A stretch of DNA of 64,000 nt from Pontederia crassipes (lineage: Eukaryota > Streptophyta > Magnoliopsida > Commelinales > Pontederiaceae): assembly GCA_030549335.1 (NCBI GenBank), contig CM060194.1, positions 35,236,171-35,300,170 on the forward strand, written 5' to 3'. The notes beneath the pieces were generated by a model that was given only the letters and a program-made list of their open reading frames with translations, made no database searches and was not told the origin of the DNA. Shown in pieces: positions 13,319 to 24,449 of the stretch. Positions within the stretch are counted from its first letter, which is position 1. Every line of letters begins with the position of its first letter. Position numbers and translations under genes: made by a program.

Positions 13319-14213
13319 CTACAAACAAAAATCATTTGCATTTTGGTACTCAAATTTGTTTGGTCCATCATGATTAATTTTCATTCCTTTAGGAACCACA
13401 TCAATTTTTTTCATGCCCATATTGATAGATTTTTTAATTTGACATTCAAATGAATAATGACTATGAGCATTATAATAATAAAAAATACTAGATGGTTTAA
13501 TAGAGTAGTTATGATGACATCCAAACTTCAAAGTATCATTATGGGAGATATGAAAATTTTTAACGCCAAGAGAACTATCATAAAGGGTTTATTTTTCAAA
13601 TGATAATAATGAGAATGCTTAGGTTTCAAAGAATAATAATATTTCAAATAATATTATTTCTAAAATTTTTGTTTAAATAATTTTTTTTGTGGTGCATGAG
13701 AAATAATCTTTATAGAGGTTTTGACAACATGAATAGGCTTTTTAACATTCTTAATGTTTTTCCAAGAACTAATAATTTTTTCATCTAAGGATTTTTGTAA
13801 AGAAATATTTTTCTTTGTAACTCATCATGCAATTCAATCAATTTTGAATTCTCAACTTTTAAATATTCATAAGATGCACAAGATAATGAAAGAGAATCAT
13901 TTTTTTTCCTTTTTAAAGTATCTATTTGAACTAAGCATGCATCATTTTCCTTTTTGAGAGAATTATAGTTATCTTTCATGATATGAAAATCATTTATTAA
14001 CGTTTTATTTTCTTTTTTAGAGAAAAGATGCTTTTGAATAAGAGAAGTAAATTCTTTATTACCATAAAAAATGATATCAACATAATCATCACTATCAATA
14101 AAGCAATAAGATAAAGTTGAGGTTAGCTCATCATCCTCACTTTTTGTCATTAAGCATAATACTTCATCTTTGGATGTCATGGATATAGAACTATCGCTTT
14201 TTTTATTGTCCAC
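13319..14213 (-). pseudogene. Copia gag relic: linker coil and degenerate knuckle
   Basis: Two open pieces in gag order. First, 13785-14213 (142 codons) is acidic then Lys/Asn/Ser-rich with coiled-coil character ('DEVLCLMTKSEDDE', then 'LKKEN', 'ELHDELQRK'), like the linker after the gag core in SIRE-type copia elements. Second, 13319-13531 reads 'YYYNAHSHYSFEC' then 'VPKGMK', a CCHC knuckle with cysteines 1 and 2 replaced by tyrosine. The pieces are separated by frame breaks. Position just inside the 5' LTR fits gag. Family assignment is from remembered motif layout, not a database search. Confidence 0.6.
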
Positions 14214-14629
14214 ATTCGATGTGCATTTTTTGTTAAAGTTACTCCCTTCATAACTATTTAATAAAACTTGTCAAATCTCATGAGAAGTGGAGCATTTATA
14301 AATAAAATTGATGCCATAAGAATTTAAAGAAGAATAAAAGACATTTTTAGCATTGTAGTCAAGTTTTTCAATCGACATTTAAAAATCATCATACTCAAAA
14401 AATATAAGATCAATAGAAACGCCATTTATAATTTTCTTTGGCTTTTCAAAATAATTTTCTAAAACTTTCCACATATCACAATCAATAGAACATATATAAG
14501 ATTATTCTAATTTTTAAGAAGAAAAAGAATGATCTTTAAACTCAGTGGGTGGAAAATGGAATAGTCTTCTTCCGAAAATAGTGTCATGTTCTAAAAGATA
14601 GTTAAATCTTAAAAAAATTAGAGCAACTT

Positions 14630-15773
14630 TGTAGGATTACAAAGTATCAAGAGGAGGGTGAATTGGTGTTTAAATCGAAAATAACGATTTCATGAAAATC
14701 ATCGCAGAAGCTTAAATCAACACAATAACAATCAAATCACATGCATAATAAAGTAGGAAGGATAGGGAGAGAGAAAGATAAACACAAGATGTATTGTGGT
14801 TTGTTAATGAGGTTCAGTAAGGAAAGAACCTTTTACAACTTTTGTCTTTTTTCTTTTTCAAGAGGTAAGGCACACATCTTTTACTAGTAGGCTTTCTCCC
14901 ATGTTTTTTTGACTCAAAAGGTGAAACATAATCTCTTTTCACTCAGGAGCTAAACAACTACTACAATATCACAAGAACTCTCCACAATCTCTCTTTTACA
15001 ATTTGGAACCTCCCACAAAAGTAAGAGAGAAAAAGTTGAAAGATTTGCAACTTGGAGCTCAAATAGACTTGACAAATATTGTTTCCTAATTTTGGAGCCA
15101 AAATATGACCATTATAGTGCATTCTGCACGCTGACCAATCGACCGCTCTGCCCCACCAGTTGACCAGTACATTTTTATTTTGAAAAATATGACTGTTGAT
15201 GAATCTGGATGAGCTGGTGGACTGGTGCATCAACCGTCATGGTTTCGACATTTTGCTTAACCAAAATTTGCATTTTTTGTGTTGACCGATTGACCGATAT
15301 TTTAGCTGTCAAGTGAACCGCCCTGCACTGTTTTGAGCATACCTTTTTGCACAGTTATCCAAATGAGATGATTTATTCTATGGAAGGCTAATAGAATTTT
15401 ATAAAACTTTGATATTTATCATTAATCTAAAAGCTAATGTGATCATGGTCAACTATTGATTCAAAGTTCAGTACAAAAAATTGTGTATTTTAAATAAAAT
15501 ATTTTAGACCTTTATTCTTTTATACATAACTTTTCATATCAGTATCCAAATAAAATGATATTTGATTTTATGAAAAGCTAATAATATTATTTATAACTTT
15601 TATATTCATTTCTTAATGCAAATGTCATGGGAATATAAATAAATATTAATCGAAAATTTAGTGCATGAAGCAACTCATTTTAGATTTTTTCGATATATTA
15701 AATATAACTCTAGTCTTTCGGGGTTTTATCATCAAAATATAATTACACAAGGCATAAAAACTTTGCTCCAACA
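14630..15773 (-). repeat. 5' LTR of the nested copia element, internally deleted
   Basis: About 1144 bp, shorter than the 3' LTR. One deletion near 14820 removes the stretch matching about 8085-8165. A second, near 15075, joins 'gacaaat' to 'attgtttcctaat' and removes about 100 bp that contain the TATA-like TATAAAAG in the 3' LTR. Terminal TGTTGGAGCAAAG (minus) ends at 15773. Confidence 0.8.
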
Positions 15774-16439
15774 TATGAGAGGTCCAAGGTGTGCAGAATC
15801 CATCAAGAATTCAAGGGAAATATTAAACATCGAAGAAATAATATTTTTTTATGTTCTTGAGCCATATTATTGAATCTTCTCTTCTTTCTCTTTCTGTTAT
15901 TGTGAACTTGATATTGTAAAAGAGAAAAATATTTGTTTTGACATTTGAGTGTGAGCTCAGGTGTCATCTAACCTCTCGGGCTAGTGAAAAGATTGATGGT
16001 GCTCTTTAGTCAAAAATGCCCCTACCTCTTGAGCAACAAGTGAAAGCTTCCTAAGAGGAGATATGTGCTTTACCTCTCAAAGCATAGAAAAGAAGATAAG
16101 GCATAAAGAATTTCTTCCTTTTTCTATTTGGAATGAAGGAGGTGTGTTAGTGAAATCTTCGGTGGCCTCGAGATCGAGAAGTCAGAGCGAGGACATAAGA
16201 CAAAGTGTGACAAAACTGCATCAACAATCCGCCTTGGGTTCTTATGTTTGATTTCTCTATCTCTCTCCTTCCTACTCTATTATACATGTGATTTGGTTGC
16301 AATTAATTTTTACTTAAAGATTAACAAACAAATCTTTCGCGACAAATTTCATAAAATCAATATTCTCAATTTTAACACCAATTCACTCCCCCCCCCCACC
16401 ACCCTCCCTCCCTCCCTCTTGGTGCCACGTGATCAAACA
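15774..16439 (+). mobile_element. Copia 5' LTR, right part (resumed)
   Basis: Continues the LTR begun at 7251. 'ccaaggtgtgcagaatccatc' here is collinear with the reverse complement of the 3' LTR around 8440-8465. It ends ...GATCAAACA at 16439, directly before the primer site. It contains a C10 run (16388-16397) and CCCT repeats. The ORFs at 16063-16499 lie inside the LTR and are not genes. Confidence 0.8.
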
Positions 16440-16441
16440 AA

Positions 16442-16453
16442 TGGTATCAGAGC
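16442..16453 (+). other. Primer binding site, initiator tRNA-Met
   Basis: TGGTATCAGAGC, the standard plant copia primer site complementary to the 3' end of initiator tRNA-Met, two bases after the LTR end. It fixes the plus orientation of this older element and its LTR boundary. Confidence 0.9.
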
Positions 16454-17610
16454 AAGAATGTTCTTATCTTTAAATATGCAACATTCTTTTAGAGCATGAC
16501 ACCATATTGTTGAGAGTGTTCTTGAAAAGCCAAAGAAAACTATAAAAGTCAATAGAACACGGATATGACTTAATTGATCTTCCATTTTCCAAATATGATA
16601 ATTTATTTGTAAATGGATATGTAATCTTTAGATTTTGATTGAAAACTTGATTCTAAAAATAAAAATACTTTTTATAGACCTATGAATTCTTGTAAAATGA
16701 ATTTTATCTCTAAATGCTAGAATTCTAATGAGATTTGAAAGGCTTTGATAGCTAAGTATGAGAAGAGAAACAATAAAGTGAATGACTCGTCGATATGAAA
16801 GTGATAAAGAAAAGAATGTCTTTGCTTCCTCCCTATCTGAGAAATAAGTTCAATCATACTTTACATCCACCCTATCCCAACTTCATTTTATTGCTGTAGT
16901 GGTGATAATGTTAATATTATTTTTTTTTATGTACACAAATAACTTCCTACCCTTATTTGCAAATATCTTCCTTTAAAAAAAATCATGATGAATCATTACA
17001 AAATGAGTTTGAAACTTTGAAGAAAAAAACCATACATGCATAATTGAAAAGGATGGTTTGAAAAAGAAAATAGAGATATCTCATAGTATGCATGAGTCTC
17101 ATGATTATTTAAAATGTAAAAATTCAATATTGAATACATTGTATGAAAATTTACAAAAAAAAAAGAAGAGTTATTTGCAAAAGTTTTTAAATGATCAACT
17201 TGCTCGTCACTCCTATGAAAGACAATATTATTGGCATTGTTCCTATTAAAATAGAAAAGATAATTAAAAGTCTATTATGCATTCTTTTGAAAAGAAAAAG
17301 TGATTTGAAAGTAAATTGCAAAAACTCACATGGATATTATTTGAAATACTCCTATTCTTTGAAACCTAGGTACTTCTATACTCATTATATGAAAACTAAA
17401 AGTTCTTATGATCATTTCTTAGTGCTATAGATTATTTTGTCTACCATAATGTCACTTTAAATAAGTATCCTAATGATCATCTTATGAAATTATCTATTAA
17501 TTGTTATTTTTGTGGGTTTCATCATCATTATGCATTGGAGTGCCAAATGAAGGAAAACATGCATGTTGACATGAAATTTATGTGGGTTACAAAAGGAATC
17601 ACAGTATGCT
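16454..17610 (+). pseudogene. Copia gag relic with intact CCHC knuckle
   Basis: Follows the primer site. Frames are broken in the gag core (16454-17040). At 17058-17249 a Lys-rich coil ('ESHDYLKCKN', 'LYENLQKKK') parallels the linker of the nested element. From 17484 the frame reads 'INCYFCGFHHHYALECQMK', a correct C-X2-C-X4-H-X4-C knuckle, followed by 'MWVTKG', matching the 'WVPKG' that follows gag knuckles in this lineage. Similarity stops near 17610; no pol and no 3' LTR follow, so the element is truncated. Confidence 0.65.
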
Positions 17611-18234
17611 TCGTGATTCCATCCTCTTTCTCAATAAGATGATTTCATTTTGCGGCTTCATATTTATATTGTCATTCATCTTCTATCCACAAATCAACCA
17701 TACCATTCCAGACATCTCCTCATGAAGGTCCAAAACTCTTAGTTTCACTTGTATGCGTGCTTCATCACCTGACACCTTGCATGTAGGATGCACGTCGAGG
17801 TCTCTTCCAAGAAACACCAAGAATAATAAAAAAAGAAGACCAAAGCTATAAGAAATATGGCTTTTAACAATGATGTACGAACAGAAAAAATCTCATTGCT
17901 AAAAGCACTTTTTCATGCCCAGAATATCTTTTGGTCATTCGAATAAAGGACCAAAAGCCAACTAGTACTTAAATATTACCCTATAGATCATTAAAAGTTT
18001 AATACAGTGACTAGATTAATTTTGATGTTGAAGATGATCACTCGCTGATCACTATAAGTTTCTAGCCCATTTTAAATACATTTCATTCATATTGAGTCCC
18101 ACTTTTGCCTATCTTTTGGCCAATTATACTTGGAATGCATACATTGTGGTAACTAGTTGATATTCCTCATTTCATACTTAATTCCATGTGCATAGAGGTT
18201 CTGAAATGCCAAAAACTATTAATATTTAAGTTCT
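17611..18234. other. Intergenic DNA, nothing recognised
   Basis: No ORF or repeat boundary identified between the truncated gag relic and the AAGTTATC-rich region. Confidence 0.4.
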
Positions 18235-18790
18235 ATGCCAAGTTATCATTTTTGGGACAAGTTATCATTTTTGGGACAAGTTATTATTCCCATATGTCAA
18301 GTTATCATTATTTTGAGTGAACTAATTTTCAATAGTTTTCTTGCCCTAAATCCACTATTATCGTGTATGAATCATATTTGGATGGTCACATCTCAACTTG
18401 TGCAAAGTTTTAAGTCCATTTGAACAATTATCATTTTTTTCTTTGCCAAGTTATCGTTAAAGGGCAATTCTGTCATTTCGACATGCAAAACCATTAATTC
18501 TGCACAAAGGGCTTAAGCAATCATCTTGTTATTGTTTTAACTCATTGCTGTTCAAATTTCATCACATTTGGATAACCACAACTCAAGTTATCACAAGTTA
18601 TCATTTTTAAAGCATATAAGTTATCGTTTTTGGCACCCAAGTTATCACTCCTTTGAAATCTCATTCATATTTGATTTCTGACCTCACTCACCTGCCACTC
18701 TAATCCATTTGATGCATGAAATGCTTTGAACCATCCATATTTGGACATTTTCCAAGATATAATTGAAGTTATCATTCCGAGCCCCTAAAA
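18235..18790. repeat. Interspersed AAGTTATCATTTTTGG motif cluster
   Basis: The motif occurs as two direct copies at about 18239-18275 ('caagttatcatttttggga' twice), then again with changes at about 18295, 18447, 18583, 18595, 18618, 18642 and 18768, and once near 20777. Spacing is irregular, so it is not a clean satellite. It probably belongs to the same long repeat as the module array downstream. Confidence 0.7.
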
Positions 18791-19429
18791 TCATTAATAT
18801 CGATATAAGTTTTCATTCCTGCACAACACCTAATCCCATTTGATATTTGAGCTAGCCATCAGCATTATCCAAATCTTTATTTGTCAAAATACCATTCAAG
18901 GGCTTTGATGACTGTTGTATTGGGCTTTGTAGCAGGGAGAAAAGGTGGCCAAAAAGTGGAAAAAGTAGGGGGGACCATCTACTTTTTCCTGCACAAAAGG
19001 TATCTGCAGCTGGAAATTCAGAGCTGGGACAGGTGGCTGCAATAAAAAAGAAAGGAACATTCTGATGCTGATCAAAGGGTAGACAGGAGTCATATAAAAG
19101 AGGGAATTTCTGGAGGAGAGAGGGGGCTGGCCATTGAGGGTTTGGGGCAGGAAGGAGCTGCTGCTGGTGGAGTTGCTGCTGGTGGTTGGAGTTCCTGCCG
19201 AGAAGCTGCTATTCAGGATGATTTGTACATGTTCATCAATCCATTTTGTGTCAAGCTTTGTAAATATGAGGACCTAAACTCCATGTCTTCTAGGATAGGA
19301 TAGTAATCTAGGTTAATTGTGGATGGATATGAACTAAAATTAATCTTGCACTGTAATCATTTTCTGATTTTCAGATTTCAGCACTGTTTTGAATTGGTTT
19401 TTGCCATTGATAGGTCTCATTTGTAATCT
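18791..19429. other. Non-coding part of probable LTR-type region
   Basis: Includes a GC-richer purine-rich stretch (19090-19210, 'gctgctgctggtggagttg'). The minus ORF at 18896-19093 has no recognisable domain. No gene supported. Confidence 0.35.
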
Positions 19430-20130
19430 ATAACTGAGAAGTCATCTTTTGATCTAACTCTTGTTCAGAAATGAATTAGGAATCAATGGCAGGTTACTGA
19501 ATTTCATTTTGATTGAAAAGTCTGATTTCTGATTTCCTGAAAATCTGATTTCCTGAACTATTTGAATCTATTTGTCATTGTGGACCTGATTAATAGAAAA
19601 GCTGAGAAGTTGATATTGTCCCCAATCTTGTTCAGAAATGAATCAAGATGTTTGACATTCTTCATGATTCAAATCTGTTTATTGTTCCTAATATGATTTT
19701 AAAATCTGAATTCTGTTTCTTGAATTCTTTGGAATCTGTCTTGCCAATTGAACCCCTGATTTTATTCAATCACTGAGAGGTGAACCTTAGGGATTTCTTG
19801 CAGTCCAGAGATGGGTCAAGAAGCATTTGGCAAGTCTGGATTTCAATGAATAATATTGCTGATTTCCTTGAATTCCTGATTTCTGTTTTCTTATTCTCTT
19901 GAATTCTGATTTCCATTGTCAAATCCCATTTTAATTCAATACTGAGAGATAGTCTTAAGGGCTCCCTTGAGATCTATAGATAGGCCAAGGAGCAATGGCA
20001 TTTGTGAATTCCTGTGGTCATATGCTTTGCACTTCCAACTGAATTGTGTTTGTGTGGATTTCACATTTAATTGCAACCGGGAGGCTGATTTTGATTCCTC
20101 TTGTAGTTTAGAGATAAACCAAGGAGCACA
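19430..20130 (+). repeat. Five diverged tandem modules, about 165 bp each
   Basis: Each module has a 'CTGAGAGRT'-like start (19431, 19601, 19770, 19940, 20076). About 35 bp later comes a core of the form AGAGATRGRYCAAGGAGCAA (near 19470, 19633, 19805, 19975 and 20108). Between modules lies sequence rich in 'ctgatttc/ttgaattc'. Spacing of cores is 163, 172, 170 and 133 bp. No ORF continues through them. Likely internal repeats of a large LTR or a decayed satellite. Confidence 0.65.
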
Positions 20131-20985
20131 AACACTATTATTGAATAAATTTCATCCTTGTTTAGCTAATTGAAGTGATTTCATTATTTTATGATTGCAA
20201 TTAAAACTTATCACTTCAGATTCTATTGAATTGTAAAAATCAGTAATGAACTTGAATTTGGGCCTAATGATAACTTGATTTTCAGTGAGGATCCTCTTCT
20301 AATTCAACCTAACTAATAATTATATGATAACATGTTGATTAGTTCAGGGCCAATTGAGCTGTGAGAGCAGCTATATCCAAGGTTGAATCAGATTTGAACT
20401 TTTAATGATAACTTGATCCAATCCATCCATAATTAAGTTAGATGAACCACAACTCCTAGGAGAACCTTCTTCATTGATAGATAAACTCTTTTAGCCTCTA
20501 GATTAGCATTTATAATTCAGTTTTGACAAATTTTCAAAACCCCAAAAGTAGTTATCATTCTGCATTTCATTAAAAATCTGTTTTCACTTCTAATTAAAAT
20601 CTATTTTTTGTCATTTTAAATAGGATTAGTCTAAATTATTTTTAGGTAGTCTAGAACTTCAAATCACTGTGGATACGACATTTAGGGTTACTATAATTGA
20701 CCTGTGCACTGCAGTAGAGAGTGAGTTAGGAAGTTGAAACAAAAATTGGAAAAATTGACCTTTGACTTAAAAATCAGCAAGTTATCACTCAACCTCTCAA
20801 ATATCACTATCAGAAGACAACATCTTGAAGAAGTTGATGGTCTAAATAAAGAGAAAAGGGATTACTGGGGTATAAGCCCCCTTAAGTGAAACCTTGTGTA
20901 GCGTCCAAATTGCAACCATCCATTTTAGATCTACGATCCAGATTATTTTAGCATTTTCTCTTTCTTTCACTCTCTCACATCATCT
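20131..20985 (+). other. Probable gypsy-type LTR end, no gene
   Basis: At 20671-20715 'gtggatacgaca...gtgcactgcag' resembles the reverse complement of the 50040-50100 segment ('caagtacact...tatcgaacccacgag'). This GTGGATACGA...GTGCACT layout is common in plant Ty3/gypsy LTRs. Boundaries not found. Confidence 0.3.
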
Positions 20986-21705
20986 TCTGCCGCCGATCGT
21001 GCATCATCTTCCCTGATCGCGCGTCATCTTCTGCCATTGATCACCCTCCTCCCTCCGAGTGCCCTTCTCCTCCAAGCGTTGTCGCTGACCATCCCTTGCG
21101 ACCACCCCTTTGCAAGTGTCGGCCATCCTCCCCTCACTGGCTCCCACCTATCGCCATCGTCGATCTCTGCACGTGTCGATTTATCTGTCGGTGACGTCCC
21201 CACTCCCCTATGTCCTCTCTCTCCACCTTTTCCGCCCCTTTCGCCGATCTCGCCCGATGACATCCCCGATCCATTAATCCACCACCGTCAACCCTCTTCT
21301 CATCCTCTGCGTCCCCGATTCGCCTCCCGTCGTCGACCCCCGCTGCCGCCAATTGAGGGGAGAGATAAAAGGGAGAAGATGTGATTTGAGCCGTCCATTA
21401 TATCCAATGGCTGTGATGTGAGGGTTACCATCAAATGAGTATTCACGACATTTATTTATTATATTGTGTGACGGAAAAAATCCCAGCTGTTTGCTAAAGA
21501 AAGGAAAAGAGCAGAACTCTATTACCAAAGTAACTCACACATCTCAAACAAAAGATGTCTATGGTAGCTCTCTCTCTCTCTCGGACATTGTAGAGTTTAA
21601 TGATTTTTTTATTTACTCCGATATTTATTTTCTTTTTTTTTTACAATGATTGGTGTACGCTTGCCACCCCACTAACTTTATTTTATAATCAGACTGTCAT
21701 TCAAC
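20986..21705. other. GC-rich block of unknown origin
   Basis: 20990-21365 is markedly GC-richer and pyrimidine-rich on the plus strand than its surroundings. It is open in several frames on both strands (for example 21037-21384 plus and 21024-21263 minus), as expected from composition. No domain recognised. It could be a captured gene fragment or the 5' untranslated part of an element. 21386-21705 is ordinary AT-rich sequence up to the CACTA target site. Confidence 0.35.
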
Positions 21706-21708
21706 TTT

Positions 21709-24446
21709 CACTACAAGAAAATCATCGATTAGCGACGCATCAATATAGACTCCAATGCGTCGCTACCTCAGCGCCAAATACAATAGAGGCGCATTAGCGT
21801 CGAATTCGCGCCACAGGCTTCGCGACGCCCATTTCTTCGACGCTAATAGCGTCGACTTCGCGCCTATGGGTATGTCGATGCAATTACCGTCGCACGGTGG
21901 CGCTAATGCGACACTATAATGATGCGAAAAGTGTCATCATGAAGAGCCAACATGCGTCGGTACTTCGACTCTAAAGAGGCGTTAAAATTGTCGACGCTCA
22001 TCCGACGCTGAGTTGGCGTTACGTTACGACGCTAATCGGATGCTAATGTGACGCTATAATTCATTTTTCTACGTCGCTACTGTGACACTAATGTGACGCT
22101 AAGAACAATATGTCCACCCACAAATATGTCACCTTCCTCATTCAGCCATTGAATTACTACACTACATTGAAATCCACAGATGATTGCTATTTTTTTATAT
22201 TACAATTGAAGCACCATCAAATTACATTACATGTACATATACATTTTCATTATATCAAATTACATTACATCACATATACATTTCTATTACATCAAATTAC
22301 ATATATCACAATTAGATGATCTAAGTCCTACGATGTCGACGTCCGCGACAGAAAAGATAGGCCACCGGTGCGTTGGAGGAGGAGGAGGAGGCGGCGGAGC
22401 AGAGGTGGAGGATGAGGAGACGGCGGCGACGACAGAGCAGAGGTGGAGGAGGAGGAAGCGGCGGCGGTGGCGGCGGAGTAGAGGTGGAGGAGGAGGAGGG
22501 GGGGGCGGCGACAGAGAAGAGGAGGAGGCGGAGTAGAGGTGGAGGAGGAGGAGGTTGGGGGGCGGCGACGGAGAAGAGGTGGAGGAGGAGGAGGCGGCGG
22601 CGGAGTAGAGGTGGAGGAGGAGGAGGTTGGGGGGCGGCGACGGAGAAGAGGTGGAGGGTGGAGGAGGAGGAGGCGGCGGCGGCTGAGCAAAGGTGGAAGA
22701 GGAGGAGGAGGCGGCAACGGCGGCGTCGGAGAAGAGGTGGAGGCGGCGGCGGCGATGGAGCAGAGGTGGTGGAGGAGGAGGCGGCGGCGGAGAAGAGGTG
22801 GAGGAGGAGGAGGCGGCGGCGATGGAGAAGAGGTGGAGGATGAAGAGGCGACGGCGATGGAGAAGAGGTGGAGGAGGAGGAGGCGGCAACGACGGAGAAG
22901 AGGTGGAGGAGGAGGAGGAGGCGGCGGCGGCGTCGGAGTAGAGGTGGTGGAGGAGGAGGAGGAGGGGGCGGCGATGGAGAAGAGGTGGAGGAGGAGGAGG
23001 AGGAGGAGGAGGAGGCGGCGATGGAGAGGAGGTGGAGGAGGCGGCGGCGATGGAGAAGAGGTGGAGGAGGAGGAGGCAGCGGCGACGGAGAAGTGGTGGA
23101 GGAGGAGGAGGAGGAGGAAGCGGCGGCGGTGGAGAAGAGGTGGAGGAGGAGGAGGTGGAGGGAGGAAGTGGTTAAAAGGGGGAAAATGTGGCGTTTGGGC
23201 AAGCGAAACCATCCGATTAAATGAAAGGACGATTCGGATTCGTTCTTCGATGAGCACACGGATCGCAATAGCGTCGCCAATGTGGCGCCACATTAATTCA
23301 ATTCTGATAGATAATTAATTCTAAAATATGTGAAATAGCGTCGCAGATTAGCGACTCTGAAATTGCGATGCTAAGTTGGATTTGAGAATCGGAGGAAACG
23401 AAAAATACGTGAAACATGAAAGGTTTGCGTCGCCCAACCTTCTTGAGCCCTTCGAAATGACTATCTTTTCATAGTAATCCGATCTAGGGCCACGGAGAAC
23501 CGATCATTTCTATTACAAAACTTTGCCCATTTTATTGAATTTCTTCCGACTTCCAATCGCCACGATTCTTGTGCGGGTGGACAGCTTGTGTCAATCTCTA
23601 CGAGTCCATAATTTTCGTTTCGACTAATTCCCGCTGGACTACGTCAAAGACCGTCAAAAGACTTTTTTTCTAGGTCCTTAACTCAACTGTAAGACCTCCT
23701 AAAATCACCAAAAAATACTGAAAAATCTATGTTGCTGTGCCCTATGGAGTACAAATTTTGTGATGATCCGATGGTCGGATCTCCAGCAATCATCATTTGA
23801 ATTTCTTAAAAAATGAAGAAGCACTATTCTTCCGATTTTGAAATTTGAGAATTAGAGTATAATGCATGTATAACATATAAATTATATAAATTTATAATTT
23901 ATATGTATATGTATATGTATGTATGTGTGTATATGTATATGTATACAAATTAACATTACCTAAATATGAATAATAATTAACATTACTTATATAAATACTT
24001 GTATATTCTTAAAATTTTAATGTTAGCGCCGCATTAGCTTCACATTAGCGACGCAAGCTTTGTGACGCTCATTAGCGTCACACCTGGTTGACGTCAATAC
24101 AACGCAATTTGCAGGCCCCAAAATCGCCTCCTGAATTTGCGTCGATTTAGCGCTGCACTATTGCTGGCGCCAACTTGCGACACGTCTTGTTGACGCTAAT
24201 ACGACGCTATAATTTATCACACAATTTCTAATCTTGACGCGTCGTAATAACGTCTAAATAGTGTCGCGATGGCGCCGAGTTTAGCGTCATTTTTTTGTAA
24301 CGCGAATGCGACGCTGAGTCGATGCTACTGGGAGACAATTAGCGTCTCATATTGTCGACCCGACGTCGTCGCTATTTAGATGCTAGTAGCGACGCATCAT
24401 TTTGCGTCACTATTTTACGTCGCTAAATGACAATTTTCTTGTAGTG
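21709..24446. mobile_element. Non-autonomous CACTA (En/Spm) transposon, 2738 bp
   Basis: Terminal inverted repeats: CACTACAAGAAAATCAT at 21709 and, on the other strand, CACTACAAGAAAATTGT ending at 24446. The 3-bp target duplication TTT is at 21706-21708 and 24447-24449. Subterminal regions (to about 22100 and from about 24020) are packed with GCGACGC / GCGTCGC / TAGCGTCG motifs in both orientations, the expected transposase-binding layout. No transposase. The core is a GGA-rich minisatellite plus 23395-23830 of unassigned non-coding sequence. Mobilised, if at all, by a transposase encoded elsewhere. Confidence 0.92.
22371..23165. repeat. GGA/GGC-rich minisatellite in the CACTA core
   Basis: Irregular repeats built from GAGGTGGAGGAGGAGG and CGGCGGCGRCGGAGAAGAG, with periods around 36-45 bp. 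The composition leaves long open frames in several phases, reading Gly/Arg/Glu-rich on plus and Pro/Ser/Leu-rich on minus (up to about 320 codons). Frames shift from unit to unit and none has a domain; I regard none as a gene. Confidence 0.9.
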
Positions 24447-24449
24447 TTT

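Larger units (their letters stand above)
9237..14629 (-). other. Internal region of nested copia, mostly non-coding
   Basis: About 5.4 kb. The gag relics at 12201-14213 are annotated separately. From 9237 to about 12000 I see no protein similarity. On the minus strand this part repeats purine-rich tracts of GGGGAG type (plus-strand CTCCCC at about 9330, 9555, 9595, 9675 and 9925), resembling the polypurine-tract-rich zone before a copia 3' LTR. The ORF at 11215-11448 is an AT-rich chance frame. Confidence 0.6.
7875..15773 (-). mobile_element. Nested, decayed Ty1/copia (SIRE-like) retrotransposon
   Basis: A 7.9-kb minus-strand element: 5' LTR 14630-15773, internal region 9237-14629, 3' LTR 7875-9236. 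Flanking 5-mers are TATAA (7870-7874) and TATGA (15774-15778), a target duplication with one change. LTR termini are TG...CA. The internal region has gag relics at its 5' end but no recognisable protease, integrase, reverse transcriptase or RNase H, and is very AT-rich, so the element is non-autonomous or heavily decayed. The primer site next to the 5' LTR is not recognisable. Assignment to the SIRE/Maximus lineage rests on the gag linker plus knuckle plus 'PKG' layout and is inference. Confidence 0.8.

Noticed and set aside
14600-14629. Primer site expected beside the 5' LTR of the nested copia
   Set aside because: The sequence next to 14630 does not match the tRNA-Met complement in either orientation; it appears lost.
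21037-21384. 115-codon Pro/Ser-rich ORF
   Set aside because: Composition-driven in a C-rich block, with equally long frames on the other strand.
22287-23318. Several ORFs of 100-321 codons on both strands
   Set aside because: All are products of the GGA/GGC minisatellite in the CACTA core: overlapping frames, low-complexity Gly/Arg/Glu or Pro/Ser/Leu runs, no domains.
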